From: JANMOK01 sp031415055
GTDB lineage: Bacteria; Pseudomonadota; Alphaproteobacteria; Rhodobacterales; Rhodobacteraceae
Length of the DNA stretch: 64,000 bases
NCBI GenBank assembly: GCA_031415055.1
Contig: JANOQZ010000026.1
Coordinates: forward strand, 1 to 64,000
Direction: 5' to 3'
Below the pieces are notes generated by a model. The model did no database searches. It was not told the origin of the DNA and saw nothing but the letters and a program-made list of their open reading frames with translations. Every line of letters begins with the position of its first letter. The stretch's first letter is position 1. Position numbers and translations under genes: made by a program. Positions 7,652-16,854 of this stretch are shown in pieces.

Positions 7652-8668
7652 ATGTCCGATCAAGCTTCTCGCTTTTCTTTCGGTGGCCTGCTGCGGCGGC
7701 CCGAAACTGGTTCGTTCCTTGGTCTTTTGGGGGTGTTCACCTTTTTCACCATCTTTGGCGGCGCCAATTTCGCCTCGCTGATCGGGGCGGCAAGTTGGCT
7801 GAATGTCGCGGCCAACCTTGGTATCATCGCCATTCCCATCGGTCTGTTGATGATTGCGGGCGAATTGGACATTTCGATTGGTTCGCTGATCCCTGCGGGG
7901 TCGATGACGATTGCTATTATTTCCGGGCATTTTGACTTGCCAATTGTGCTTGGTATCGGCGCAGCGCTGGCGTTGGGGGCGACAGTTGGATTTATCAACG
8001 GCGTTCTCGTTGTGCGGACGGCAGTGCCGTCGTTCATTGTCACTTTGGGCACGTTATTTGCGGTCGCGGGCCTGCTGCTGGGCCTGTCGGTATTGATCAC
8101 CGGAACCACGTCGGTCGCCATCAAAGCCCCGCCCGAAGCGAAGTTCATTTTGGGCCACTTCATTGGCGGGGTTTATCAGGTGATCATTCTGTGGTGGATC
8201 GCCATCGCGGTGATTTTCGCCTTCGTTCTGCAATTCTCGCGTTATGGCAACTGGATCTTCGCGATGGGCGGCGACAAAGTGTCGGCGCGCAATGCCGGTA
8301 TCCCGACCGACAAAGTGACGATCCTGTTGTTCATGTGCAGCGGGATGAGTGCGACCTTCGTTGGGCTGTGCCAAGCGATACTTTACAATTCGGCCCAGGT
8401 GTCGGCAGGGCAGTCGTATATCTTCAACGCCATAATCTCGGTTGTGGTTGGCGGCGTGCTGTTGACCGGCGGTTATGGCTCGGTCTTTGGTATCGTTTTG
8501 GGCACGCTGACTTTTGCCATCGTCAACCAAGGCATCTATTACACACCCTTTGACGCCAACTGGGCCAGTTTGATCATCGGTGTGCTGCTGTTGCTGGCGG
8601 TCTTGATGAACAACACCTTCCGCAAATTGGCGCTGAACTACACGCCATCGAAAGGGAAAAGCAAATGA
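7652..8668 (+). CDS. Sugar ABC transporter permease (FrcC/RbsC type)
   Basis: This is a 338-residue inner-membrane permease with about 8-10 hydrophobic segments and the family signature GELDISIGSL near residue 70. The start at 7652 follows CGGGAGC; an upstream in-frame ATG at 7610 gives an unconserved extension. Its last codons overlap the ATPase gene by four bases (ATGA), so the two are translationally coupled. It forms the transmembrane channel for the substrate delivered by the product of 6460-7449. Confidence 0.94.
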   Translation: MSDQASRFSFGGLLRRPETGSFLGLLGVFTFFTIFGGANFASLIGAASWLNVAANLGIIAIPIGLLMIAGELDISIGSLIPAGSMTIAIISGHFDLPIVLGIGAALALGATVGFINGVLVVRTAVPSFIVTLGTLFAVAGLLLGLSVLITGTTSVAIKAPPEAKFILGHFIGGVYQVIILWWIAIAVIFAFVLQFSRYGNWIFAMGGDKVSARNAGIPTDKVTILLFMCSGMSATFVGLCQAILYNSAQVSAGQSYIFNAIISVVVGGVLLTGGYGSVFGIVLGTLTFAIVNQGIYYTPFDANWASLIIGVLLLLAVLMNNTFRKLALNYTPSKGKSK

Positions 8669-9483
8669 ACGCGCCCCTGTTGAAACTGACGAATGTTAAC
8701 AAATCATTCGGCCCGATTGACGTTTTGCACGATATCTCACTTTCGGTGAACGCGGGCGAAGTTTTGTGCCTGCTGGGCGACAATGGTGCAGGCAAATCGA
8801 CGCTGATCAAGATTTTGTCCGGGGTCTATAAGCTGACCAGCGGCACTGTCGAGATGGGTGGCAAAGTCGTTGCCTTCGAAAGCCCGCGCGACGCCAGCGA
8901 CAGCGGCATTGCGACGGTGCACCAGTTCGGCGGCACCTTCCCCTTGATGACCATTGGCCGGTCGTTTTTTGTCGGCGAAGAGCCGGTCAAAGGTTGGGGG
9001 CCGTTCAAACGTTTCGATCGCCAAGCCGCCAATGAGATTGCCGTCAAAGCCGTGCGTGACCTTGGCATCACCCGCATCACCGATGGTGACCGTTTGGTTG
9101 GCGGCTTGTCGGGCGGCGAGCGGCAGGCGCTTGCCATTGCCCGCGCGGTGCATTTTGGCGCTTCGGTGCTAATTTTGGATGAGCCGACGGCGGCTTTGGG
9201 TGTCAAGGAAGCGGCGCATGTGCTGCGCATTGTTTTGCAGGCGCGCAAAAAGGGCATAGCCGTGATCTTCATTACCCACAACGTCGTCCATGCCTTGACC
9301 GTGGGCGACCATTTTGCGGTGCTGATCAAAGGGGCCTTGGCCGCTGATTTCCGCAAGGGCGAAAAGTCCCGCGAGGAAATTACCGATCTCATGGCAGGTG
9401 GCGAACATATGGCCGAGCTTGAGGCCGAAATCGCCAGCTATATGGCAACACACGAGGGTCACCCGCCAACGGTGAGCGTCTGA
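8665..9483 (+). CDS. Sugar ABC transporter ATP-binding protein, single domain (FrcA type)
   Basis: The 272-residue ATPase carries Walker A (GDNGAGKST, about 38-46), the Q-loop (VHQ), the signature LSGGERQALAIARA, Walker B (VLILDEPT) and the switch histidine (ITHN). Most ribose/galactose importers use a fused double ATPase of about 500 residues. The single-domain length here matches the FrcA branch, which works as a homodimer. It overlaps the permease stop by four bases. Confidence 0.94.
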   Translation: MNAPLLKLTNVNKSFGPIDVLHDISLSVNAGEVLCLLGDNGAGKSTLIKILSGVYKLTSGTVEMGGKVVAFESPRDASDSGIATVHQFGGTFPLMTIGRSFFVGEEPVKGWGPFKRFDRQAANEIAVKAVRDLGITRITDGDRLVGGLSGGERQALAIARAVHFGASVLILDEPTAALGVKEAAHVLRIVLQARKKGIAVIFITHNVVHALTVGDHFAVLIKGALAADFRKGEKSREEITDLMAGGEHMAELEAEIASYMATHEGHPPTVSV

Positions 9484-9589
9484 TTTTGGTGCTTTGATGC
9501 TGGCCTTCGGGTCAATGGCTTTTTGAATCTACGCTGACACGATATTGATGTCGTGGAAAGAAACTTGGCTGACTGACGGAGAAGAAAAA

Positions 9590-10591
9590 ATGGACGATTT
9601 GCAGTTTGGTACCCGCAATAAGCGCGGTGATTTCGCGCCAAAGGGCGCTTTGCAGACCGCGCCGCTGTTTGTGTTTCCGCCGCAACCTTTGAATTTTCTG
9701 AAATGGCTGCCGAGCTATTTTTACCCGTGGAACCTGCTGTTTATCGGCTTGGCGCTGGTTTTTTGGTTTTGGCTGGCGCCCGGCGTTGAGACGACCAAAA
9801 CTTTATCCTTCGGATGGATCGCTTATCTTTGGGCCCGCAATAGCCTGTTGGTTCTGGCGATATATGGGGCGTTGGAACTGCGGCTTTATATCCGCCGCAG
9901 CCAAGGCAGCCATTTCAAGTTCAACGGTAAATGGCCGGCCGAACAGCCGAGCGACGTGTTCATGTTCAAAAGCCAGAACGTCGATAACATGATCAGGACA
10001 TTCGCCTCGGGCGTGCCGATTTGGACGGCTTACGAAGTGTTTGGCCTGTGGTCTTATGCCAATGGCTGGGGGCCTTGGACGACGTTTGCTGCGCATCCGC
10101 TTTGGCTTGTCGCCTTTGGGCTGGTTTTGCCGATTTGGCATGAGGTGCATTTCTACTGCATTCACCGGCTGATCCATGTGCCGATCCTGTATAAGTGGAT
10201 TCATTCGGTGCATCACAATTCGGTCAATCCAAGCCCGTGGTCGAGCCTGTCGATGCACCCCATCGAGCATTTGCTGTATTGGTCGGATTCGCTGATCCAC
10301 CTGATCTTGCCCTCGCATCCGCTGCTGTTCCTGTACAACCTGCAGATCACCGGCACCGGTGCCGTTGTTGGCCATGTCGGTTTTGACAAGGTGGAGGTTG
10401 GGCAAGACGGTGCCATCGATACGCATGCCTATGCGCATTACCTGCACCACAAGTATTTCGAAGTGAATTATGCCGACGGCACCACCGCGCTGGATAAGTT
10501 GTTTGGCACTTGGCACGACGGCACCAAAGAAGGCGAGGCTTTGATGCAGGCCCGCTATGACAAGAAAGTCGCCCGTCTCAACGCAAAGTAA
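9590..10591 (+). CDS. Sterol desaturase / fatty acid hydroxylase superfamily membrane protein
   Basis: A 333-residue integral membrane di-iron oxygenase with several transmembrane segments. The three histidine clusters of the superfamily are present: HEVHFYCIHR, HSVHH and HAYAHYLHH. The start at MDDLQFG is chosen for the GGAG nine bases upstream; an in-frame ATG at 9545 adds 15 residues. It sits between the ABC importer and two sugar-catabolic genes, all on the same strand with short gaps. This suggests that it oxidises or hydroxylates something tied to this pathway rather than a sterol. Its substrate is unknown. Confidence 0.88.
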   Translation: MDDLQFGTRNKRGDFAPKGALQTAPLFVFPPQPLNFLKWLPSYFYPWNLLFIGLALVFWFWLAPGVETTKTLSFGWIAYLWARNSLLVLAIYGALELRLYIRRSQGSHFKFNGKWPAEQPSDVFMFKSQNVDNMIRTFASGVPIWTAYEVFGLWSYANGWGPWTTFAAHPLWLVAFGLVLPIWHEVHFYCIHRLIHVPILYKWIHSVHHNSVNPSPWSSLSMHPIEHLLYWSDSLIHLILPSHPLLFLYNLQITGTGAVVGHVGFDKVEVGQDGAIDTHAYAHYLHHKYFEVNYADGTTALDKLFGTWHDGTKEGEALMQARYDKKVARLNAK

Positions 10592-10633
10592 TGGGCCTGT
10601 AATCGCTGAATTGAAATTGACGGAGCGCTGAAC

Positions 10634-11632
10634 GTGACCATTCGAGTAGGACTGATCGGCGCTGGTATCATGGGTGCCGACCACGCCAAGATATTGTCGC
10701 AACAATTGCCCGGCGTGACGTTGCAATTCGTGTGCGATGCCGATGCCCAACGCGCCAAGGCGGTGGCCGATGCTTTTGGCGCGGTGCATGTTGCCAGTGA
10801 TCCGCAAGCGGTGATTGCTGACAAATCGGTCGATGCTGTCCTGATCGCCAGCCCCGACCACACCCATGCGCCGTTGACGATGGCTTGTGTCGCGTTGGGC
10901 AAACCGGTTTTGTGCGAAAAGCCTTTGTCGCAGAATTCGATGGAATGTCTTGCTGTCATCGCCGCCGAAGTGAAACTGGGTAAACGGATCGTGCAGATAG
11001 GTTTCATGCGCCGCTTTGACCCCGCCTATGTCGAGATGAAAGCGGCGCTGAGCAGCGGCATGGTTGGCCCGGCTTTGATGATGCACAATTTTCATCGAAA
11101 TGTGTCGGCTCCGGCGAATTTTACCGGTCAAATGGCGATCACCAACTCGGCCCCGCACGAGTTTGATATTGCCCGATTTGTGCTGGATGCGGAATATGCG
11201 TCAATTTCGGTTTTTCGACCGGAATTGCGCGATTCAAGAAAGACCGGCGCACCGGTTTTCATGGTTTTGAAAACCGTCACCGGCCAGCTGGTCAACGTCG
11301 AAATCAACAACAACGCCGCCTATGGCTATGACGTGCGCGGCGAACTTGTGTGTGAGAAAGGGTCGGTGTTTCTTCGGTCGCCCATTGCCAGCGAAATGCA
11401 TGTGAACTTGCAGGCAATCACAACTTACGCCGCCGACTGGCGCCCGCGTTTTGCCGAGGCGTATCGGCTGCAAAACAGTGCGTGGTTGAAATCCATCGAG
11501 ACGGGCGTGCCCGTCGGTGCCAGCGCGTGGGATGGCTATGCCGCCACGTTGATTGCCGAGGCGGGCGTGCAATCGTTGGAACAGGGCGTGCCGATCAAGG
11601 TCGCCTGGCAAGCCAAACCCAGTCTTTACTAA
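10634..11632 (+). CDS. Gfo/Idh/MocA family oxidoreductase
   Basis: A 332-residue NAD(P)-dependent dehydrogenase of the inositol 2-dehydrogenase/glucose-fructose oxidoreductase family. It has an N-terminal Rossmann fold (VGLIGAGIMGADHAK), the EKPLS motif (CEKPLSQNS, near residue 96) whose lysine is catalytic, and a C-terminal substrate domain. The GTG start follows ACGGAGCGC. It is the fifth gene of the operon and probably oxidises the imported sugar or polyol; a myo-inositol-type substrate is plausible but unproved. Confidence 0.92.
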   Translation: MTIRVGLIGAGIMGADHAKILSQQLPGVTLQFVCDADAQRAKAVADAFGAVHVASDPQAVIADKSVDAVLIASPDHTHAPLTMACVALGKPVLCEKPLSQNSMECLAVIAAEVKLGKRIVQIGFMRRFDPAYVEMKAALSSGMVGPALMMHNFHRNVSAPANFTGQMAITNSAPHEFDIARFVLDAEYASISVFRPELRDSRKTGAPVFMVLKTVTGQLVNVEINNNAAYGYDVRGELVCEKGSVFLRSPIASEMHVNLQAITTYAADWRPRFAEAYRLQNSAWLKSIETGVPVGASAWDGYAATLIAEAGVQSLEQGVPIKVAWQAKPSLY

Positions 11633-11642
11633 GGTTGTTGTC

Positions 11643-12605
11643 ATGAAAATTGGAATGGTCACGGATTCGCTGGGGCATTTGTCGTTTGACGACATGCTGG
11701 ACACCGCCGCGCAGTTGGGGGTGAAAGGGGTGGAGTTCAACGCCGCGAACTGGACCTCGGCCCCGCATATGAATGTGAAGGAATTGCTGGGCAGAGCTGA
11801 TCGGCGTCGCGATTTGATGCAGGCCGTGCAAAAGCGCGGGCTGGAAATCATCGCGTTGAACGCCAATGGCAACCAGTTGCATCCGACCGAAGGCGAAAAA
11901 CAGTCCAAGGCGCTGTATGATACCATCCGCCTTGCTGGCCAGATTGGCGTTGAGACGGTGGTTTTGATGTCGGGTCTGCCAGAGGGTGGGCCGGGGGATA
12001 GGATGCCCAATTGGGTCATCTCGTCCTGGCCGCCGGAAACGCAGAGTATCCTCAAGTTTCAATGGGAAGAGCGGCTGTTTCCCTATTGGCACAAGCTTGC
12101 CGCTTTTGCCAAGGAGCAGGGGGTCACGAAGCTGGCGGTCGAGCTGCATGGCAACCAATTGGTTTACAATGTTCCGGCGCTGTTGCGGTTGCGCAAGGAA
12201 ATTGGCCCTATCGTCGGGGCAAACGTCGACCCGTCGCATTTGATGTGGATGGGTGCCGACCCGCTGGCGGCGATTGATGCTTTGGGTTCGGCCATATTGC
12301 ACGTGCATGCCAAGGATATGTTCATCAACGCCCCGGTCTGCGCCACCACAAGCCGGTTGGAAAATGGCTCGCTGATGGATGTGCCGGGCCGGGCGTGGAG
12401 TTATGTCACGCTGGGCTATGGCAATGGCGAAAAGTGGTGGAAGGATTTCTGTTATCGCCTGTGCATGATTGGCTATGACGGATGGCTTTCCATCGAGCAT
12501 GAGGATGTGATGCTGTCGCGGGTGGAGGGCGTGCGGAAATCGGTCGAACTCTTGCAATCCGTGGCACCATTGGAAGCCGGTGACTACCAGCCGCAGGAAT
12601 TTTAG
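11643..12605 (+). CDS. Sugar phosphate isomerase/epimerase (xylose isomerase-like TIM barrel)
   Basis: A 320-residue AP-endonuclease-2/IolE-like TIM barrel. Metal ligands expected for the family are visible in order: E in LAVELHG, D/H in NVDPSH, H in HVHAKD and E in SIEHED. ATG 11643 lies ten bases after the dehydrogenase stop; an upstream frame extension overlaps that gene and is not used. It presumably isomerises or dehydrates the keto-sugar made by the preceding dehydrogenase, which makes it the last catabolic gene of the operon. Confidence 0.9.
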   Translation: MKIGMVTDSLGHLSFDDMLDTAAQLGVKGVEFNAANWTSAPHMNVKELLGRADRRRDLMQAVQKRGLEIIALNANGNQLHPTEGEKQSKALYDTIRLAGQIGVETVVLMSGLPEGGPGDRMPNWVISSWPPETQSILKFQWEERLFPYWHKLAAFAKEQGVTKLAVELHGNQLVYNVPALLRLRKEIGPIVGANVDPSHLMWMGADPLAAIDALGSAILHVHAKDMFINAPVCATTSRLENGSLMDVPGRAWSYVTLGYGNGEKWWKDFCYRLCMIGYDGWLSIEHEDVMLSRVEGVRKSVELLQSVAPLEAGDYQPQEF

Positions 12606-12664
12606 GTAGATCGGTTGGCTCAAAGGCTAACATTTGTCGATGCGAACGGTTATGGGACAAGCGA

Positions 12665-13678
12665 ATGCTTCGCAGGTTTGCCCGATTGATCGACACGAAC
12701 AAGATATTCGCCGTTGCGCCAATGATGGATTGGACGGATCGGCATTGCCGGTATTTTCATCGGCTGCTGTCACGGCAGGCGTTGCTGTATACCGAGATGA
12801 TCACCGCGGCGGCGATTGTGCATGGCGATCGGGAGCGGCTGATTGGCTTTGATCCCGCCGAACAGCCGGTGGCGCTGCAGACCGGCGGATCGGACCCGAC
12901 ACAATTGGCGCAGGCGGTGCGGATTGCGTGCGACTTTGGCTATGGCGAGGTCAATCTGAACGTCGGTTGTCCGTCGGACCGGGTGCAGTCGGGCTGTTTT
13001 GGTGCGATTTTGATGGAACAGCCAGATTTGGTGGCAGACTGCGTGGCGGCGATGATTGCAGCCTCGTCGGGCGCTGAAATCACGGTGAAATGCCGAATTG
13101 GCGTCGACGAGCAAGACCCGGAGATTGCATTGCCAGATTTTCTGCAACGGGTGTCGCTGGCCGGGGTGAAACGGTTCACCATTCACGCCCGCAAGGCTTG
13201 GTTGAAAGGCCTGTCGCCAAAGGAAAACCGCGACGTGCCGCCGCTGGATTATGGCCTGGTCTATCGGATGAAAGCGCGGTTCCCGCACTTGCATCTATCG
13301 GTCAACGGCGGGATCACGACACTGGATCAGGCCGAGGCGCATTACGCAGCGGGGATGGACGGGGTGATGGTTGGGCGGGCGGCCTATCATGCGCCCGCTG
13401 ATATTCTTTGCGCGGCGGACAGGCGTTTGTTTGGCGCTACAGGCGATAGCGACCCCGTGGAAGCGGTGCTGGCGATGTTGCCTTATGTCGAGGACCAAAT
13501 GCGCCAAGGGGCACGGTTGGGGCAGATTACGCGGCATATGCTGGGGGTGTTTGCCGGACGCCCGGGGGCGCGGCGCTGGCGGCAGGTATTGTCGGAGGGA
13601 GCGTTTACGCGCGGGGCTGGGCCGGAACTGGTGGAGCGGGCTTTGGGCGAGGTTTTGAACCCGGCGCTGGCGGCTTAG
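12665..13678 (+). CDS. dusA: tRNA-dihydrouridine synthase A
   Basis: A 337-residue FMN-dependent TIM-barrel enzyme that reduces specific uridines in the tRNA D-loop. The N-terminus (VAPMMDWTDRHCRYFHR) and the catalytic cysteine in LNVGCPSDRVQSGCFGA are characteristic of the DusA branch, as is the C-terminal helical domain. It lies about 60 bases after the sugar operon on the same strand but is functionally separate. The third copy of the dispersed repeat follows its stop by a few tens of bases. Confidence 0.95.
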   Translation: MLRRFARLIDTNKIFAVAPMMDWTDRHCRYFHRLLSRQALLYTEMITAAAIVHGDRERLIGFDPAEQPVALQTGGSDPTQLAQAVRIACDFGYGEVNLNVGCPSDRVQSGCFGAILMEQPDLVADCVAAMIAASSGAEITVKCRIGVDEQDPEIALPDFLQRVSLAGVKRFTIHARKAWLKGLSPKENRDVPPLDYGLVYRMKARFPHLHLSVNGGITTLDQAEAHYAAGMDGVMVGRAAYHAPADILCAADRRLFGATGDSDPVEAVLAMLPYVEDQMRQGARLGQITRHMLGVFAGRPGARRWRQVLSEGAFTRGAGPELVERALGEVLNPALAA

Positions 13679-13687
13679 AGCTCGTTC

Positions 13688-13990
13688 GAACCTGACAAAA
13701 TATTCCTAAAACACCGCGCCATCCAACGTTTGAAAAGGCGCGACGGTGCGCAGCACCGGGGAGAATGTCCGGGGGACATTCGACAGCGCCTTCCACGCGA
13801 CGCCCGCCAAACCTGTGGGCTTGATGTGCCTTAACGCGAGGCCAGTGCCTGACCGCCGGTGGGTGCGAAGCGCCCGCCGAAGGGGCGGTCGGGCGCTGGA
13901 CGACCGGCGGGGCCGATCGTCCGGTATTCTTTGGAACCGTTGTGGCCGCGATTTGCCACGGGTCAAATCGCGGGGTGAGGGGTGGGGGAC
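13688..13990 (+). repeat. Dispersed 3'-end repeat, copy C (full length, structured)
   Basis: Hairpins lie at 13744-13758 (CGGTGC-GCA-GCACCG), 13763-13781 (GAATGTCC-GGG-GGACATTC), 13869-13897 (AGCGCCCG/CGGGCGCT) and 13946-13973 (CCGCGATTTG/CAAATCGCGG, loop CCACGGGT). Compared with copy B, stem 2 changes A-T and T-A pairs to G-C, stem 3 changes C-G to T-A, and stem 4 swaps T-A for A-T, so base pairing is preserved. Open frames on either strand (for example NVPRTFSPVLRTVAPFQTL) are by-products of the repeat. It lies directly downstream of dusA and in its orientation. Confidence 0.87.
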
Positions 13991-14011
13991 AATAGTTGAG
14001 GTGATCTTGTA

Positions 14012-15202
14012 TCAAGCGGCGAGCGGTTTCGCGGCCAATGTCAGCCATGCCAGCGCAAACGTCGCAAAAGCACAGAGCGCGATGGCGATGACCATGGGCA
14101 ATACGGTGCCGTCAAAGAATGGGCCCATCACGGCGACAATCAAACTGCCAGTGACCATTTGCATGGTGCCGCCTAGCGAAGACGCCAATCCGGCAATATC
14201 GCCGTGATCGTCCAGCGACATGACCATGGTGGCGGGTATGACCAAGCCAAGGCAGGAATTGCCCAACAGCAAGCAGATGATGAGAACCGGCAAGCTGGCC
14301 AATCCGGCCAAGGTCAAGACCAACAGCAACAGGGTGAAGCCGATGAATCCGGTCGTGGCAAAGCGAACCAAGCGGTCCATCCCCAGACGTTCGCCAATCG
14401 GGGCGGCCAATTGCGAGGCGGCAAAAAAGCCAATGGCGTTCACCGCGAAAGCCAAGGAAAAGCCGGTCGGGCTTAGCCCATATTGGCTGGTGTAAACAAA
14501 CGGCGCTGTGGCGATGAAGATGAAGAATTGCGAAATGCCAAAGCCGCCGATGAAGGTAAGGCCCATGAAACGGCGGCTGCCAAACAGGGTTTTCGCGCCA
14601 CTGAGCATGCTGCGGAAGTTCACAGGTTGAGCGTTTTCGGGTTTCAGGGTTTCCGGCAGAAGTGTTGCCGTCATCAACAGCGAGATCAGGGTCGCCGTGG
14701 CCAAAAGCCAAAAGATTGCCCGCCAGCCCGACAAAGCGATCAGTCCGGAACCGCCAAGCGGTGCAAGCATGGGGGATACGGATATGACCAGCATGACCAG
14801 CGCCATCAGGCGGGTCGCGGCTGTGCCGGTGTGCATATCGCGGATAATGGCACGGGGCACGACCATGACAACCGAAGCCCCCAAGCCTTGCAGGAAACGC
14901 AAACCGGTTAGCCAGCGAATGTCTTGCGCCATGGCGCAGCCGATAGAGGCGAGAAAGAATATCGAGAGGCCGACATAGAGCGGCATTTTGCGGCCAACTT
15001 GATCGGACCACGGTCCATAGAAAAGCTGGGCGACCCCGAAGGCGAGGAAAAATGCCGTGAGGGTGGATTGGGTGGCGGTGACCGAGGTTTTCAGGTCGGC
15101 GGCAATCGTTGGCATCGCGGGCAGATACATGTCGATGGCAAAAGGTCCAACTGCGGACAGCAGGCCAAGGACAAGCGCGGAACGGAAAAGGCCGGGTTGC
15201 AT
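14012..15202 (-). CDS. Bcr/CflA family multidrug efflux MFS transporter
   Basis: A 396-residue, 12-segment major facilitator protein. The Bcr/CflA signature GPFAIDMYLPAMP is in the first helix, and the loop 2-3 motif reads GPWSDQVGRK. The family exports drugs such as bicyclomycin and sulfonamides by proton antiport, though many members have other natural substrates. It is convergent with copy C and divergent from the TSUP gene at 15275, with only about 70 bases between them. Confidence 0.93.
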   Translation of the reverse strand: MQPGLFRSALVLGLLSAVGPFAIDMYLPAMPTIAADLKTSVTATQSTLTAFFLAFGVAQLFYGPWSDQVGRKMPLYVGLSIFFLASIGCAMAQDIRWLTGLRFLQGLGASVVMVVPRAIIRDMHTGTAATRLMALVMLVISVSPMLAPLGGSGLIALSGWRAIFWLLATATLISLLMTATLLPETLKPENAQPVNFRSMLSGAKTLFGSRRFMGLTFIGGFGISQFFIFIATAPFVYTSQYGLSPTGFSLAFAVNAIGFFAASQLAAPIGERLGMDRLVRFATTGFIGFTLLLLVLTLAGLASLPVLIICLLLGNSCLGLVIPATMVMSLDDHGDIAGLASSLGGTMQMVTGSLIVAVMGPFFDGTVLPMVIAIALCAFATFALAWLTLAAKPLAA

Positions 15203-15274
15203 CCGATACCTATTGATTGGATTTGCAATGATCTATCAGATCGAAAAGCGATGTGCCAAGGGTGAATCAAGCTG

Positions 15275-16111
15275 TTGGAGGGCGAAATTCCTGATCCGGT
15301 AATCCTTGTATTGATGATGGCTTTGCTGGCCGCAATTGGTGCATTTGCGGGGCTTGTCGCCGGGTTGTTGGGGGTGGGTGGTGGAATTGTCTTGGTTCCG
15401 GCGCTGTTTTACGTTTTTTCGGTTTTGGGATTTGACCCGCAGCAGTTGATGCAGATTTGTCTGGCAACCTCGCTGGCAACGATTGTTTTTACCTCGATCC
15501 GCTCGGTTTTGGCGCATCACCGACGCGGTGCAGTGGATTGGGCGATATTGCGCGGTTGGGGGCCGGGAGCGGCGGTGGGGGCAGGCGTTGCGGTTGTTGC
15601 GGCGACAGGTATGCGCGGCGAAATATTGATGCTGGTGTTTGGAATATTGGGGGTGTTGGTTGGTCTGTATCTGGCCTTTGGGAGGCCGGAATGGCGGTTA
15701 GGCGACCGTTTGCCGAGGGGCATTTGGCGGGGGGTAAACAGCGTTATTCTGGGGTTTTTATCGGTGTTAATGGGCATCGGTGGCGGCTCGTTTGGGGTGC
15801 CGCTTATGAGCCTTTATGGCCAGCCGATCCACCGGGCTGTGGCGACGGCTTCGGGGTTTGGCGTCGCCATTGCTTTGCCCGCAACCATAGGGTTTTTGTT
15901 GAGCGGGCATGCTCTGGTGGGTAAGCCGCCGCTGACAATTGGCTATGTCAATGTTCCCGCATTTGCCGTGATCGTGGTTGTGACCATGTTGACGACGCCT
16001 TTGGGCGTGCGTCTGGCGCACGCGATGAATCCGCGTCCGTTACGCTTGGCGTTTGCCGTTTTCATCGGCTTGATGGCGGCGAATATGTTGCGCAAAGCGC
16101 TGGCTGGGTGA
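15275..16111 (+). CDS. Sulfite exporter TauE/SafE (TSUP) family transporter
   Basis: About 265-278 residues with eight hydrophobic segments and the two internal repeats of the TSUP family (GLLGVGGGIVLVPAL in the first half, GIGGGSFGVPLMSLYG in the second). The family carries small organosulfur anions or sulfite, but specificity is not readable. The start is uncertain: a TTG at 15275 or an ATG at 15314 (MMALLAAIG), neither with a convincing ribosome site. Its stop abuts the stop of the convergent protease gene. Confidence 0.88.
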   Translation: MEGEIPDPVILVLMMALLAAIGAFAGLVAGLLGVGGGIVLVPALFYVFSVLGFDPQQLMQICLATSLATIVFTSIRSVLAHHRRGAVDWAILRGWGPGAAVGAGVAVVAATGMRGEILMLVFGILGVLVGLYLAFGRPEWRLGDRLPRGIWRGVNSVILGFLSVLMGIGGGSFGVPLMSLYGQPIHRAVATASGFGVAIALPATIGFLLSGHALVGKPPLTIGYVNVPAFAVIVVVTMLTTPLGVRLAHAMNPRPLRLAFAVFIGLMAANMLRKALAG

Positions 16112-16798
16112 TTACTGTCGCAAGATCATCCGGTCGCCGCGAATGATGGTTTCGGTCAAGTTTTCAAGGAAGCTCATGCCCAAAAGGCTGGTATGCAGCA
16201 AGTCTGGGCCGCCGACGGCCGCGCGAACGTTATACATCGTGACGCTGCCGATGGAAATTTGCGGCAGCACTATCGGCGCAACAAAGGCCTTGGCACCTGC
16301 CGTGGTGACGGGAAGGCTGTAATCCAGCGCTGCCATATCGATGCCCGATGCGACGGCGTCCTCATAGCGCAGCAAAACAAGCGATGCCCCAGTATCAACC
16401 AGCAGGTTGATTTCCGAGCCGTTGAGCAACGCGCCGGTTCGGTAGTGGCCGTCCCAACTTGGGTGCAATATGGTTTCGCCGCTGCCAATAGCCACCGCAG
16501 CGATTGGCCTGCTCCACCCCGCTTCGCGCACCAGTACCGGGCTGTATTGAAAGGCAATTAAGCCAACAACTACCGTCATTGCCAAGCTTGGCGTGCGCCA
16601 TTTTTTCGGGATCGGATTACGAAATTGCCGGATGATTTCTGCCAGGACGATTCCACTGACAAGCAACGTCGCGTAACCGACCCAAAGGTCGCTTCTGCCG
16701 TTAGCAAATAATTCAAGAAGATCATAACGCAGCACGAGCAGGCTGCCGAAATACAGGCCCAAAGCGGCCAACAAAGGTTTCAAAGTACACGCCCCCAC
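16112..16798 (-). CDS. TIGR02281 family clan AA aspartic protease (membrane-anchored)
   Basis: A 228-residue protein with two or three N-terminal transmembrane segments (about 10-25, 38-56 and 70-86) and a retropepsin-like domain carrying the active-site motif LLVDTGAS (D135). Such single-domain proteases act as dimers with the catalytic domain outside the membrane. The family is common in alphaproteobacteria; natural substrates are unknown. It is convergent with the TSUP gene, the stops abutting. Confidence 0.88.
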   Translation of the reverse strand: MGACTLKPLLAALGLYFGSLLVLRYDLLELFANGRSDLWVGYATLLVSGIVLAEIIRQFRNPIPKKWRTPSLAMTVVVGLIAFQYSPVLVREAGWSRPIAAVAIGSGETILHPSWDGHYRTGALLNGSEINLLVDTGASLVLLRYEDAVASGIDMAALDYSLPVTTAGAKAFVAPIVLPQISIGSVTMYNVRAAVGGPDLLHTSLLGMSFLENLTETIIRGDRMILRQ

Positions 16799-16854
16799 GC
16801 TACTCTACAGCGCCACATTAGTTTATTTATTTGATTCTGAATAGTAATTTGTTG

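Noticed and set aside
9803..11158. 451-codon minus-strand frame over the hydroxylase and Gfo/Idh genes
   Set aside because: It is a shadow of two well-supported plus-strand genes, with no motif or ribosome site.
13605..14048. Overlapping frames in the dispersed repeat that look protein-like (NVPRTFSPVLRTVAPFQTL)
   Set aside because: The pattern of change between copies preserves RNA pairing, not codons, and frames are broken in copies A and D, so they were not called as genes.
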